DNA of 46,684 bases from positions 1 through 46,684 of the IMG/VR virus record IMGVR_UViG_3300034159_000011; one strand, given 5' to 3'. A model generated the notes under the pieces. It searched no databases, had not been told where the DNA came from, and saw only the letters and a list, made by a program, of their open reading frames with translations. This stretch comes from a virus. Below are positions 1 through 6,016 of this stretch, piece after piece (the first letter of the stretch is position 1; each line of letters opens with the position of its first letter). The position numbers were made by a program, and so were the translations under genes.

Positions 1-127
1 TCCTGCATCTGCGGCGTTCGGGCCTTCAAACAGAACGGTTCTTGATTAATAAGCTGAGTCATCGCCGCGAGCGCTGCGGCATCACGGAAAGCTAATTCTT
101 CAGGTGTACGCATTTCTCTTACCTCAT
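1..127. repeat. direct repeat, left copy (contig end overlap)
   Basis: Bases 1-127 are identical to bases 46558-46684. The copy contains the start and first 38 codons of the leftward gene whose complete copy lies at 46458-46670. The simplest reading is a circular assembly whose ends overlap by one 127-mer, so the unique genome is 46,557 bp. A true short terminal redundancy cannot be excluded from sequence alone, but its position inside a gene argues against it. Confidence 0.95.
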
Positions 128-141
128 TTGGGAATGGCGCC

Positions 142-171
142 ATCCTACAACACTTGCTCAAGCGCCTGCAA
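142..171 (-). promoter_or_regulatory. putative leftward promoter of the regulator/primase operon
   Basis: On the minus strand TTGCAG (171-166) and TAGGAT (147-142) are separated by 18 bases. The -10 box is directly preceded by TTG, with GCAAG a few bases further up, the same arrangement as in the rightward early promoters. It would fire into the gene starting at 113 (46670 in the other copy), then the Cro-like gene and the primase-helicase. It lies face to face with the rightward promoter at 154-182, so the two overlap and may compete. Confidence 0.5.
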
Positions 172-182
172 GCTTGTATAAA
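154..182 (+). promoter_or_regulatory. putative early rightward promoter P1
   Basis: TTGCTC (154-159), 17 bases, then TATAAA (177-182), preceded by TTG. The hexamers fit a host sigma70 promoter. The spacer contains CAAGCTTG, a small palindrome. It faces the leftward promoter and is the first of two tandem promoters before the gene at 315. Confidence 0.6.
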
Positions 183-246
183 GTTGCGAACCAGCCAGGG
201 GTCCGTCTGCTTTTTGGAGAAGCCCGACGAAAGGTGAAAATAGCAC

Positions 247-275
247 TAGACAATACAAGTGACTGCTTGTAATCT
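247..275 (+). promoter_or_regulatory. putative early rightward promoter P2 with ACAAG/CTTGT inverted repeat
   Basis: TAGACA (247-252), 17 bases, TAATCT (270-275), with TTG directly before the -10 box. The spacer carries the inverted repeat ACAAG-N6-CTTGT. The 13-mer AGACAATACAAGT (248-260) is repeated exactly at 8078-8090 in the promoter that follows the SSB gene. This points to a shared control site. Confidence 0.65.
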
Positions 276-314
276 ACCTACATCGAAACGCAAAACACAA
301 CGGAGTGACACGAG

Positions 315-527
315 ATGATCACCATCAACCAGAACGTAATCGCAGAGATCAAAGCAGAAGCTGAAGAGTTCGGTTTTGCCGCTACCGCCGAGAGCATCGC
401 CCGCGACTACTTCAACCGCATGAGCTACGAAGACAAGGCCGCAGTGTTCGCAATGGTAGAAGCCAAAGGCGTAACCGCTCTGAGCCGCGCCAGCATCGCC
501 AAGGTTGCCGAGTTGATCGCGGCGTGA
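315..527 (+). CDS. small hypothetical early protein
   Basis: 70-residue, Ala- and Glu-rich, probably all-helical protein; first gene of the rightward early operon. The ATG is preceded by GGAG at a spacing of about 9, and two putative promoters lie within 160 bases upstream. No family is recognised. Its position directly behind the strongest early promoters suggests an early host-takeover role, but that is inference. The stop overlaps the GTG of the next gene. Confidence 0.8.
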   Translation: MITINQNVIAEIKAEAEEFGFAATAESIARDYFNRMSYEDKAAVFAMVEAKGVTALSRASIAKVAELIAA

Positions 528-661
528 GGCGTCGCGTTGAGAAGTACAAGGGCACTGTTATCTGGTTCGACGGATCGCAGTACCGAGCTTTCCTGACCTG
601 CATTATCCGCGACAGCGTCGAGGAAGTGCGCGCAGCACTGGACGCAGGTCATTACGAATGA
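524..661 (+). CDS. small hypothetical protein (GTG start)
   Basis: 45 codons. It begins at a GTG overlapping the upstream stop (GTGA) and ends in a TGA overlapping the next ATG (ATGA). The N-terminus is basic (MRRRVEKYKG) and the middle has alternating hydrophobic residues (TVIWF, YRAFL) suggesting a beta hairpin, followed by a helix. No family is recognised. The tight coupling on both sides is the main evidence that it is real; without it a gap would interrupt a continuous operon. Confidence 0.65.
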   Translation: MRRRVEKYKGTVIWFDGSQYRAFLTCIIRDSVEEVRAALDAGHYE

Positions 662-864
662 CTAGTCAGCGTGAGACAGATCTACGTAAGGGCTTAGTTC
701 GTGAGCTCTGCACGCAGTTGAATAGAGTCTTCCGCCTTGAGCTCTGCGTAACGCGCCACCTGATGCAAAAAGGTATTAGCAAGGAGGAAATACGAGCTGC
801 ACTTAACGAAACCCGTCTCGGCAACCTGGATCCACTTACAGCACTACTGGAGCCCCAACCATGA
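658..864 (+). CDS. small hypothetical protein
   Basis: 68 residues, basic and helical, with a C-terminal LDPLTALLEP stretch. Start and stop overlap the neighbours (ATGA upstream, overlapping ATG of the lipoprotein gene downstream). No recognised domain. Confidence 0.7.
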   Translation: MTSQRETDLRKGLVRELCTQLNRVFRLELCVTRHLMQKGISKEEIRAALNETRLGNLDPLTALLEPQP

Positions 865-1232
865 AACGCCTTCTCGCAGCAATCTCAATCCTTACCCTTT
901 CCGGGTGCTCGACCATCATGAACGACCGTATGACCGACGTGCAGGTCACGTCCGAGCCATCAGGTCAGCACTTCAGCATTACCGACGAAGACGGTCAGCG
1001 CGTCGCTACAGGCGTCACGCCGGCTAAAGTTAACCTGGACGCCGCAGCGGGTTTCTTCGACGGGCAGACCTACCAGGTTGCGTACGACAAAGGCCCGACT
1101 GTGGAACTCGACTCGCGCGTCACTGGCTGGTACTGGGTCGGCTTTTGCATCAGCGTGGTGTCGGGCCTGATGGTCGACCCAGCAACCGGCGATATGTTTT
1201 CGCTTCCTGATAATGTGAACGGCAACTACTAA
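861..1232 (+). CDS. predicted phage lipoprotein with PEGA-like segment
   Basis: 123 residues. The N-terminus is a lipoprotein signal peptide: MKR, a hydrophobic stretch and the lipobox LSGC with Cys16 as the lipidated residue. Residues 26-60 (VQVTSEPSG, then GVTPAKVNL) look like a PEGA-type beta domain, as found in surface lipoproteins. A hydrophobic patch near residues 90-105 (WYWVGFCISVVSGL) may contact the membrane. Early phage lipoproteins elsewhere block superinfection by binding receptors from the periplasmic side; that role is possible here but unproven. The following gene encodes a membrane protein, so the two may act together at the envelope. Confidence 0.8.
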   Translation: MKRLLAAISILTLSGCSTIMNDRMTDVQVTSEPSGQHFSITDEDGQRVATGVTPAKVNLDAAAGFFDGQTYQVAYDKGPTVELDSRVTGWYWVGFCISVVSGLMVDPATGDMFSLPDNVNGNY

Positions 1233-1258
1233 CCACTCAAACCAAGGAGCAGCACCGA

Positions 1259-1669
1259 ATGAAAAAGATTTTGAAGAGCGCATTTTACTGGGTAGTGCTA
1301 CCAGGTCTGTTCGGCCTTTCGCTAGCAATCGGAGATCCTCAGCTTGCACTGGTCGGTGCCACATTGCTTTGGGCTGTCGCAACAATCCTCGGCCCGCTCG
1401 CTCTTCTGGCGCTTTGCATCATGCTCACGATGAAGCCCGGCGATGCGAAGTGGGAAACGAACAAAGCCGCGGTGTTGAAAGATCGCCCGGGAGTTATCCG
1501 GAGAACTCTTAGCTGGATCGCCTTAGCAGCAACTGTCGGGCTATGCGCCTACACCGGTTTCGTAGTGACGGCGGTGTTCTACCTGATTGGCTACCTGTGG
1601 GTGCGCTTGGCGTACTTCATGATGGTTCACCACTTCGAGAACGCTACGAATGAAAAAGCGCCCAGCTAA
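1259..1669 (+). CDS. multi-pass inner membrane protein
   Basis: 136 residues with about four hydrophobic segments (roughly 8-24, 28-57, 84-104 and 106-124) and a basic, polar loop between the second and third. A good ribosome site (AAGGAG, 1242-1247) precedes the ATG. It follows the lipoprotein gene by 26 bases. No family is recognised. Early expression together with a lipoprotein suggests superinfection exclusion or envelope modification, which is inference only. Confidence 0.75.
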   Translation: MKKILKSAFYWVVLPGLFGLSLAIGDPQLALVGATLLWAVATILGPLALLALCIMLTMKPGDAKWETNKAAVLKDRPGVIRRTLSWIALAATVGLCAYTGFVVTAVFYLIGYLWVRLAYFMMVHHFENATNEKAPS

Positions 1670-1775
1670 ACCCAAGATGTCAAAAGTCAACACCAGCGAC
1701 TGCGCCAAAGGTCAGATGCACCAGCCTGCGGCACAGCGATACGTGAAAACCATGCCGGGAGGGTTTATAACGTGA
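1650..1775 (+). CDS. small basic hypothetical protein
   Basis: 41 codons, beginning inside the end of the membrane protein gene and ending in a TGA that overlaps the GTG of the next gene. The product is strongly basic (MKKRPAKPKM) with no hydrophobic segment. It fills what would otherwise be a 100-base gap in the operon. No function can be assigned. Confidence 0.55.
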   Translation: MKKRPAKPKMSKVNTSDCAKGQMHQPAAQRYVKTMPGGFIT

Positions 1776-2149
1776 ACGAATTCAAAGGAACGCCAGGGCC
1801 GTGGAAAGTGGACTACTGGCTCGATGGCGAACCCTCTGTGATGTTCGACGGCCCTGCGCTGACACGGGTATGCCGAATGGAATACGTCGTTAAGGCCGGC
1901 GCAGTCCCTAACGACGAGATGGAAGCCAACGCAGAGCTAATCGCTGCGGCGCCGAATCTTTTCAAGGAACTACAATTGGTTCTCGATTACGAGGAGCAAA
2001 GCCAGTTCGAGCGATGGATGGAAATCGCCGATCCAAGCGGTGATTGCGAGTTCGTGCAGCGCCAGTGGTTAGAGAGCGCCGAATACGAAGACTTCCGCGA
2101 TTTGTGGTCCGGGCCTATTTCCGCGATAGCTAAGGCCCTCGGCGAATGA
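1772..2149 (+). CDS. hypothetical protein of the phage FxGTPGPW type
   Basis: 125 residues from a GTG start that overlaps the upstream stop. It begins FKGTPGPWK and contains EANAELIAAAPNL near residues 50-62. This pattern recurs in small accessory proteins of many phages of Gram-negative bacteria and has no known function. The C-terminal half is acidic. An alternative start is not evident. Confidence 0.8.
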   Translation: MNEFKGTPGPWKVDYWLDGEPSVMFDGPALTRVCRMEYVVKAGAVPNDEMEANAELIAAAPNLFKELQLVLDYEEQSQFERWMEIADPSGDCEFVQRQWLESAEYEDFRDLWSGPISAIAKALGE

Positions 2150-2304
2150 ACCTCCAATGCCCAAAGTGCGGTAACCCGGACCTGATACGCATGAGCAGCC
2201 TGCGCATTATCCACTGCCCGGATTGCCATACGGAATCACCCTGGCCGTTGAAGGACGGCCAGAAGCCTTTGATCAATACCAGTCGAGGAGATCGGAAGAA
2301 ATGA
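2146..2304 (+). CDS. zinc-ribbon small protein
   Basis: 52 residues, ATGA-coupled on both sides. CPKCG at residues 5-9 and CPDCH at 24-28 form a four-cysteine zinc ribbon, followed by SPWPLKDGQKPL. This architecture is common in early phage operons; the role is unknown. Confidence 0.7.
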   Translation: MNLQCPKCGNPDLIRMSSLRIIHCPDCHTESPWPLKDGQKPLINTSRGDRKK

Positions 2305-2507
2305 TTATTTTTGGATGGCTTTGCCTGTTAGGGATCGCGCTTTACTTGAGCACCGCAACACTCGTTATGGCCCGTCTGTCGCTTGGATTCGCTGGTAAAT
2401 TGGGTTGGGAGCCGATCATCTTTCTGCTCCTTTTTCTGCTCCTTGCCGTCGGCGCATGGTGGATCGTCTACGCGAACTTCCCTTTCGAGGTAGCGGTGAA
2501 ACCCTAA
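2301..2507 (+). CDS. small membrane protein
   Basis: 68 residues with two membrane segments, about 2-28 and 38-58. The chosen start is the ATG overlapping the upstream stop; it is preceded by GGAGATCGGAAGA. A longer version in the same frame from 2223 would overlap the zinc-ribbon gene and is unlikely. This is the last gene before the intergenic promoter at about 2525. Confidence 0.7.
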   Translation: MIIFGWLCLLGIALYLSTATLVMARLSLGFAGKLGWEPIIFLLLFLLLAVGAWWIVYANFPFEVAVKP

Positions 2508-2524
2508 CCGTTCGTCGGACTTAC

Positions 2525-2553
2525 AAGCAATCGCAAGTTTCGTGTTGTATAGT
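2525..2553 (+). promoter_or_regulatory. putative early promoter P3
   Basis: The gap 2508-2588 holds a strong -10 TATAGT (2548-2553) preceded by TTG. The matching -35 (AAGCAA, 2525-2530) is poor. GCAAG lies inside the spacer and TACAAGCAAT (2522-2531) recurs at 5484-5493 before another promoter. It may depend on an activator or on the TTG extension. Confidence 0.5.
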
Positions 2554-2588
2554 TGCATCACTGAAGCGAACAACACGGAGTAAAGAGC

Positions 2589-2816
2589 ATGAGCGTACAG
2601 GCAAACATCCAAGCAGTTGAGAAAGCGTTAACAGACGTTCAGCAGCATTGCATGTGCGCTCGTTTTGAAGATCTCGGCGGCGCTTACCGAGTCCTCTATG
2701 CTCCCGGCTTTCGTTTAGATGGTGTGCAGGCTGTGTACCAGCAATGCGGAAAGGTCGTTGCACTTGAAAGAATGCTCAACGCCATGGAGCGCCACTGGAA
2801 GGAGGATCTATTTTGA
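2589..2816 (+). CDS. small hypothetical protein
   Basis: 75 residues, first gene behind the putative promoter near 2525. The start has GGAG 10 bases upstream. The protein contains Cys20 and Cys22 and otherwise no recognisable motif. Its 3' end contains GGAGG (2801-2805), which serves the next gene. Confidence 0.75.
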   Translation: MSVQANIQAVEKALTDVQQHCMCARFEDLGGAYRVLYAPGFRLDGVQAVYQQCGKVVALERMLNAMERHWKEDLF

Positions 2817-2983
2817 ACCGCTTCAAACCCAATCAGACCGTCCGCATTAACGACACGCAGAGCGAGTACCACAAGTGCTTGGCGCGTGTCGTGAAGGTCG
2901 GCCAGAAGAGCTACGACGTAAGTGTAGGGCCTACCACCATGCGCGTCGTCCCCGAACAACTGCTAGGAGTACGCAAGCCGTGA
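2813..2983 (+). CDS. small hypothetical protein (TTG start)
   Basis: 56 residues. A TTG start overlaps the upstream stop as TTGA, with GGAGG eight bases before it. The protein looks like a small beta barrel: a basic, alternating pattern (FKPNQTVRI, KCLARVVKVG, SYDVSVG, MRVVPEQLL) resembling SH3-like or KOW-like folds. That fold is only a guess from the pattern. Confidence 0.65.
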   Translation: MNRFKPNQTVRINDTQSEYHKCLARVVKVGQKSYDVSVGPTTMRVVPEQLLGVRKP

Positions 2984-3150
2984 GTAGGCCTAGACTCAGA
3001 AAAGATCGATTCCAGCCTGATACTTGGATCTGTCGATCAGTTGAGAAAACCCGCTTTTGTGAGCTGAGTACGATCGGCACCGGCAGTACGCCGACAGAAG
3101 CGTACGAAGCATGGCGTAAAAGAATGCTGCAATGGGAGAACATGGAATGA
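2980..3150 (+). CDS. small hypothetical protein (GTG start)
   Basis: 56 residues from a GTG that overlaps the previous stop. It resembles short phage proteins with a TGSTPTEAYEAWRK-like helix near the end. Basic N-terminus. Its stop overlaps the next ATG. Confidence 0.65.
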   Translation: MSRPRLRKDRFQPDTWICRSVEKTRFCELSTIGTGSTPTEAYEAWRKRMLQWENME

Positions 3151-3347
3151 TCGCCCGCGCACAGGCTGAAGCGTTACTGACCCTGGCCGAGTCGCTGGAA
3201 GCGTGCGAGCGCTTAGGCGTAGATCTGATGCTAGATGAAGCCGGAGTAATCATCTCTACGCCGGGCGTATTCGAATACATCTCTGATCTAAAAGGGGTGC
3301 AAGTTCGGCTCGCTGTCAACGAGCTAACCCCAAAGCAGGAGATCTGA
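3147..3347 (+). CDS. small hypothetical protein
   Basis: 66 residues beginning MIARAQAEALL at the ATG that overlaps the upstream stop; a start 15 bases earlier is in frame but less likely. The protein is predicted to be a helix followed by beta strands. No family recognised. Confidence 0.7.
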   Translation: MIARAQAEALLTLAESLEACERLGVDLMLDEAGVIISTPGVFEYISDLKGVQVRLAVNELTPKQEI

Positions 3348-3348
3348 C

Positions 3349-3417
3349 ATGGAAGATGCCGACTTCATGTTCCTGACCATCGTTGCCTTGATCCTTCTCG
3401 GCTTCTATTTCGCATAA
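3349..3417 (+). CDS. 22-residue single-pass membrane peptide
   Basis: ATG at 3349 with AGGAG eight bases upstream. It encodes an acidic N-terminus (MEDAD) followed by one hydrophobic helix (FLTIVALILLGFYF). It fits exactly in the gap between its neighbours. The length and composition resemble small phage membrane peptides that modulate a membrane complex; the target is unknown. Confidence 0.55.
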   Translation: MEDADFMFLTIVALILLGFYFA

Positions 3418-3430
3418 AGGAGTAACCGCC

Positions 3431-3625
3431 ATGCTTCAGCCCCCAGTGTCAGACCTCACGCCATGGCGCCCAGGTCACTGGATCACGCAGACCGGGTATG
3501 CACTTGATGCTCAAGACGTCATAGCGAGTACTAAGGATTTACCGTTGAAAAGAGTGCAGATGCTTTTGGCGTCTGTGACTACGGATAAAATAATGGAAAA
3601 GGTGATGCGCAAATGGCAGGACTAA
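3431..3625 (+). CDS. small hypothetical protein
   Basis: 64 residues with AAGGAG upstream of the ATG. Contains LTPWRPGHWITQTGY in the first third. No family recognised. It overlaps the following CsrA-like gene by 13 bases. Confidence 0.7.
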   Translation: MLQPPVSDLTPWRPGHWITQTGYALDAQDVIASTKDLPLKRVQMLLASVTTDKIMEKVMRKWQD

Positions 3626-3903
3626 TGCTTTCCCGTAAGGCCGGCCAGTCCGTCCGCTTAGTGATCGACGGCAAAGCCGAGTACGTCGATATCCTCGAGG
3701 TGTCAGGCGGTTCGTGCAAAATGCGAATCCTCTCGAGCCTTCAAGTTGAACGGGTCCGCTTCAAAGATTCTCTGCAAATTGCAGAAGGCGTAACCGTCAC
3801 GGTTGTGGATCTCGCCAAAGGCTACGCCAAGCTGGGTTTCATCGCGCCCCGCGAAGTACAGATCCTGCGTACTGAACTGATAAAGGAGAAGGAAAGTGAT
3901 TGA
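3613..3903 (+). CDS. csrA-like: CsrA/RsmA-like RNA-binding protein with two CsrA-like halves
   Basis: 96 residues. Residues 4-16 (LMLSRKAGQSVRL) match the first strand of CsrA. Residues 60-89 match its second half: VTVTVVD, then GFIAPREVQILRTEL, with Arg86 at the position of the RNA-contacting Arg44 of CsrA. Host CsrA is about 60 residues, and the extra 45 here (about 14-58) look like a degraded second CsrA: VDILEVSGG, KMRIL, QVERVRFKDSL align with the beta-2 to beta-5 region, with Lys51 in place of the key Arg. The chain may thus act as a covalent pseudo-dimer. CsrA proteins bind GGA motifs near ribosome sites. The ATG at 3625 is an alternative start. Confidence 0.8.
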   Translation: MAGLMLSRKAGQSVRLVIDGKAEYVDILEVSGGSCKMRILSSLQVERVRFKDSLQIAEGVTVTVVDLAKGYAKLGFIAPREVQILRTELIKEKESD

Positions 3904-4225
3904 AGAATACAAAATGCTTTCGGATGAATTGCACAACGAGCATTACGATGCGGCTAACGGTGAACTTCTGAAGCGGGCTCAACAGGCTATCGATGTGCTC
4001 AACGCTCCGGGCATTAACGATTTCAACCACTACATGCACGCGCAAACCAAAAAGCGGTTGGCCCAAGCGAACCACGAGTCGGCTTCACTGGCGCTTGAAC
4101 TGGCCTCGCTGCGAGAGCGTTGTGCAGAACTAATGTCGCAGCATGAGCCATTGAACGGACTCGGCGTAGATCGCGAAGCAGTGCGTCAGGTTCTTCACTA
4201 TATGCAGTGTGGGAGGTTGAAATGA
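3896..4225 (+). CDS. hypothetical coiled-coil protein (GTG start)
   Basis: 109 residues from GTG 3896, with GGAG nine bases upstream; overlaps the csrA-like gene by 8 bases. Residues 50-85 (KKRLAQANHESASLALELASLRERCAEL) are heptad-rich and probably form a coiled coil. Function unknown. Confidence 0.7.
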   Translation: MIEEYKMLSDELHNEHYDAANGELLKRAQQAIDVLNAPGINDFNHYMHAQTKKRLAQANHESASLALELASLRERCAELMSQHEPLNGLGVDREAVRQVLHYMQCGRLK

Positions 4226-4500
4226 TTTCAGATAAAACGATTGACGAGGCGCTGATCGAGATCATGCGCACCAAGAAAGCCCTGGAAGCGTTGCGCAAGG
4301 CGCGTAAAGGCAAAACAACACGTTGCTGGAATTCGTCTTGTGATGCTTTCCAAAAAGATCAACCCCTAGCGGTACATAAGTGCCAGCTATGCGGCGAACT
4401 GGCCTATGAGCACGGTTCTGAAGCTGTAGCCCATGCCGCCGCCGAACGCGCCTCTATGGACTTGACGCGCAAACTTGCTGATCTGAGGGCCGGGCGATGA
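4222..4500 (+). CDS. hypothetical protein with four-Cys zinc site
   Basis: 92 residues from the ATG overlapping the upstream stop, with GGGAGG nine bases before. A long N-terminal helix (about 1-30) is followed by Cys34, Cys39 and a CQLC pair, which could bind zinc, then a second helix rich in Ala. Function unknown. Confidence 0.7.
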   Translation: MISDKTIDEALIEIMRTKKALEALRKARKGKTTRCWNSSCDAFQKDQPLAVHKCQLCGELAYEHGSEAVAHAAAERASMDLTRKLADLRAGR

Positions 4501-4817
4501 GCGATCTAATTTTTGTAGCAGGCGACGAACCCGAAGACGATGAATACGATAGCCCGAACGGTTCAAAGTGGATCGTGTCAGTCGACATGCAGGGCATCGT
4601 CAGCATTCTAGACAAGCCGAACATTCACTACTCGTTCTTCGACTGCGGCGAGGGTGCGGAGGAGATCGGTCTCCCGTTTGAAGTTCTCGACACGGTGCCG
4701 GGTGTTTACGAATGGACGTGCAACCTGCGGCAGACCTTCTGCCCGGAAACGAATTGTGCCGACGGCGCTGAGTTCGACGTAATCGAAGAGAAATGCCTTT
4801 GGGCAGTACCAGAGTGA
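4497..4817 (+). CDS. acidic hypothetical protein
   Basis: 106 residues, strongly acidic at the N-terminus (GDEPEDDEYDS) and rich in aromatic and Cys residues. ATGA overlap upstream and GTGA overlap downstream. Small acidic early proteins often mimic DNA or bind host enzymes; nothing specific can be claimed here. Confidence 0.75.
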   Translation: MSDLIFVAGDEPEDDEYDSPNGSKWIVSVDMQGIVSILDKPNIHYSFFDCGEGAEEIGLPFEVLDTVPGVYEWTCNLRQTFCPETNCADGAEFDVIEEKCLWAVPE

Positions 4818-5125
4818 ACCGTTTCCCGTGTCGCTGTCGGTCTTGCGACGGCCGCAGAACGCTTACGCAGCTACCCGAGAACATGCGCAATGGCTGCAAG
4901 TGCAAAGCATGCCGGGAAGCACGAGCAAAAGGTATAGAGCCGATCGTGCATTGTGACTGCGGCGGCACGTACCGGGTAGATCGCTACAGGATGCGCAAAG
5001 AACACAAAAGAATGGGGTGCCACTGCTCAGGTTTTCCCTGGGACAACGGCCCCCACCGCAAAGGCAGCGCCAGCCCATCGAACGGTTGGTACTGCATCCA
5101 CTGGAAAGGAGAAGGAAATGCTTAA
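4814..5125 (+). CDS. cysteine-rich zinc-binding protein
   Basis: 103 residues from the GTG overlapping the previous stop. It contains CRCRSC near residue 6, CKCKAC near 30, CDCGG near 48 and CHC near 70, in all about ten cysteines, consistent with two or three zinc sites. Basic residues lie between them, so nucleic acid binding is plausible. A longer in-frame start at 4793 would extend into the upstream gene. Confidence 0.7.
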   Translation: MNRFPCRCRSCDGRRTLTQLPENMRNGCKCKACREARAKGIEPIVHCDCGGTYRVDRYRMRKEHKRMGCHCSGFPWDNGPHRKGSASPSNGWYCIHWKGEGNA

Positions 5126-5483
5126 ACGATTGCTGGAATGGTTTCGAATCCATAAGCGCTTTGCCGACCTGCAAAAATCGAACGACGCGCGGCTGATGTT
5201 GAACCGTCGGTTGAGTCAGCAAAACGCTGACCTGAGAAGCGAACTCCAGCGACGCAAGAAGCCGAAAGGAGAGGCGGTGTCTAGCGCTGCCCAAAAGCAT
5301 ATCGCGAAGATGTCTGACAGCATTTCGCTGATAAAAGCTAAAAACCACGTAGAGATTACGCGCAGAGAGGTGGAGTTGAAAAAGATGGCCGCTCTTCTCC
5401 CATTTGATTCGGTAAACGCTATCCAACTCGAAGTTCGCGCGATGTCGGACGCAGAAGTCTTGGCGTGGCGTAAACCAAAATAG
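5118..5483 (+). CDS. basic coiled-coil protein
   Basis: 121 residues, ATG preceded by GGAGAAGG. The protein is almost entirely helical: residues 18-45 and 65-95 show heptads, with a basic KKPKG linker. It is the last gene before the promoter at 5509-5537. No family recognised. Confidence 0.7.
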   Translation: MLKRLLEWFRIHKRFADLQKSNDARLMLNRRLSQQNADLRSELQRRKKPKGEAVSSAAQKHIAKMSDSISLIKAKNHVEITRREVELKKMAALLPFDSVNAIQLEVRAMSDAEVLAWRKPK

Positions 5484-5508
5484 CTACAAGCAATAGCAAT
5501 TAAACTAC

Positions 5509-5537
5509 TTGACATACCTTGTGCCGCTCTCTACCAT
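5509..5537 (+). promoter_or_regulatory. strong sigma70-type promoter P4 for the nuclease/SSB genes
   Basis: A consensus TTGACA (5509-5514), 17 bases, then TACCAT (5532-5537). It lies in the 89-base gap before the start at 5573. TACAAGCAATAGCAA (5484-5498) just upstream resembles the sequence before the putative promoter near 2525. Confidence 0.75.
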
Positions 5538-5572
5538 CTGCGGCACATCTTAACCAAAAAGGAACTTGCAAC

Positions 5573-6013
5573 ATGTCGATCGAAGCCCTGATCCAAGCCC
5601 ATACCGAAGCGCTGCTCGCGAACACCGAAGCCGTTAAGCTACTGACCCTCTCCCTAGCCGGCCGTACGCCTACCGTGAAAGAAGCCAAAGCAGAAAAGGT
5701 TGTCGAAGCCGTCGTGAAGGAAATCACGAAAGAAGAACTGAAGCAGGAATTGGAAACCGGCGAAGCCGAGGGTAAAGGTGAAAAACTGACCGGCGAAATC
5801 AAAGAAGAATCGGCCGCCGTTCCTTACGAAACCGTCCGAGCATTGGTGCTCAAACTGGCCCCGACGCAGCGTGACGCGATCAAGGCGCTGAACGTGAAGC
5901 ACGGTATCGCCAACCTCAAAGTGCTATTGGACAAAGAAGACGACTTCAGCACCGTGAACGACCAGGCGAAGCTGGAAGCCGTGTACGCCGATCTTCAGGC
6001 GCTGGAGGCGTAA
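5573..6013 (+). CDS. hypothetical protein upstream of DUF2800 nuclease
   Basis: 146 residues starting MSIEALIQAH, with AAGGAA 12 bases upstream; a start at 5519 would lie inside the promoter. The N-terminal third is helical, residues 45-80 are charged and low-complexity (KEEL, EAEGKGEKL), and the C-terminal 65 residues form a conserved-looking helical domain (VRALVLKLA, IKALNVKHG, LKVLLDKEDD). The gene is three bases before the nuclease gene, so a role in DNA metabolism is likely. Confidence 0.75.
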   Translation: MSIEALIQAHTEALLANTEAVKLLTLSLAGRTPTVKEAKAEKVVEAVVKEITKEELKQELETGEAEGKGEKLTGEIKEESAAVPYETVRALVLKLAPTQRDAIKALNVKHGIANLKVLLDKEDDFSTVNDQAKLEAVYADLQALEA

Positions 6014-6016
6014 TCC

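Noticed and set aside
4863-5426. 187-codon minus-strand frame in the early operon
   Set aside because: It runs against two ATG/GTG-coupled rightward genes and has no start signal or domain.
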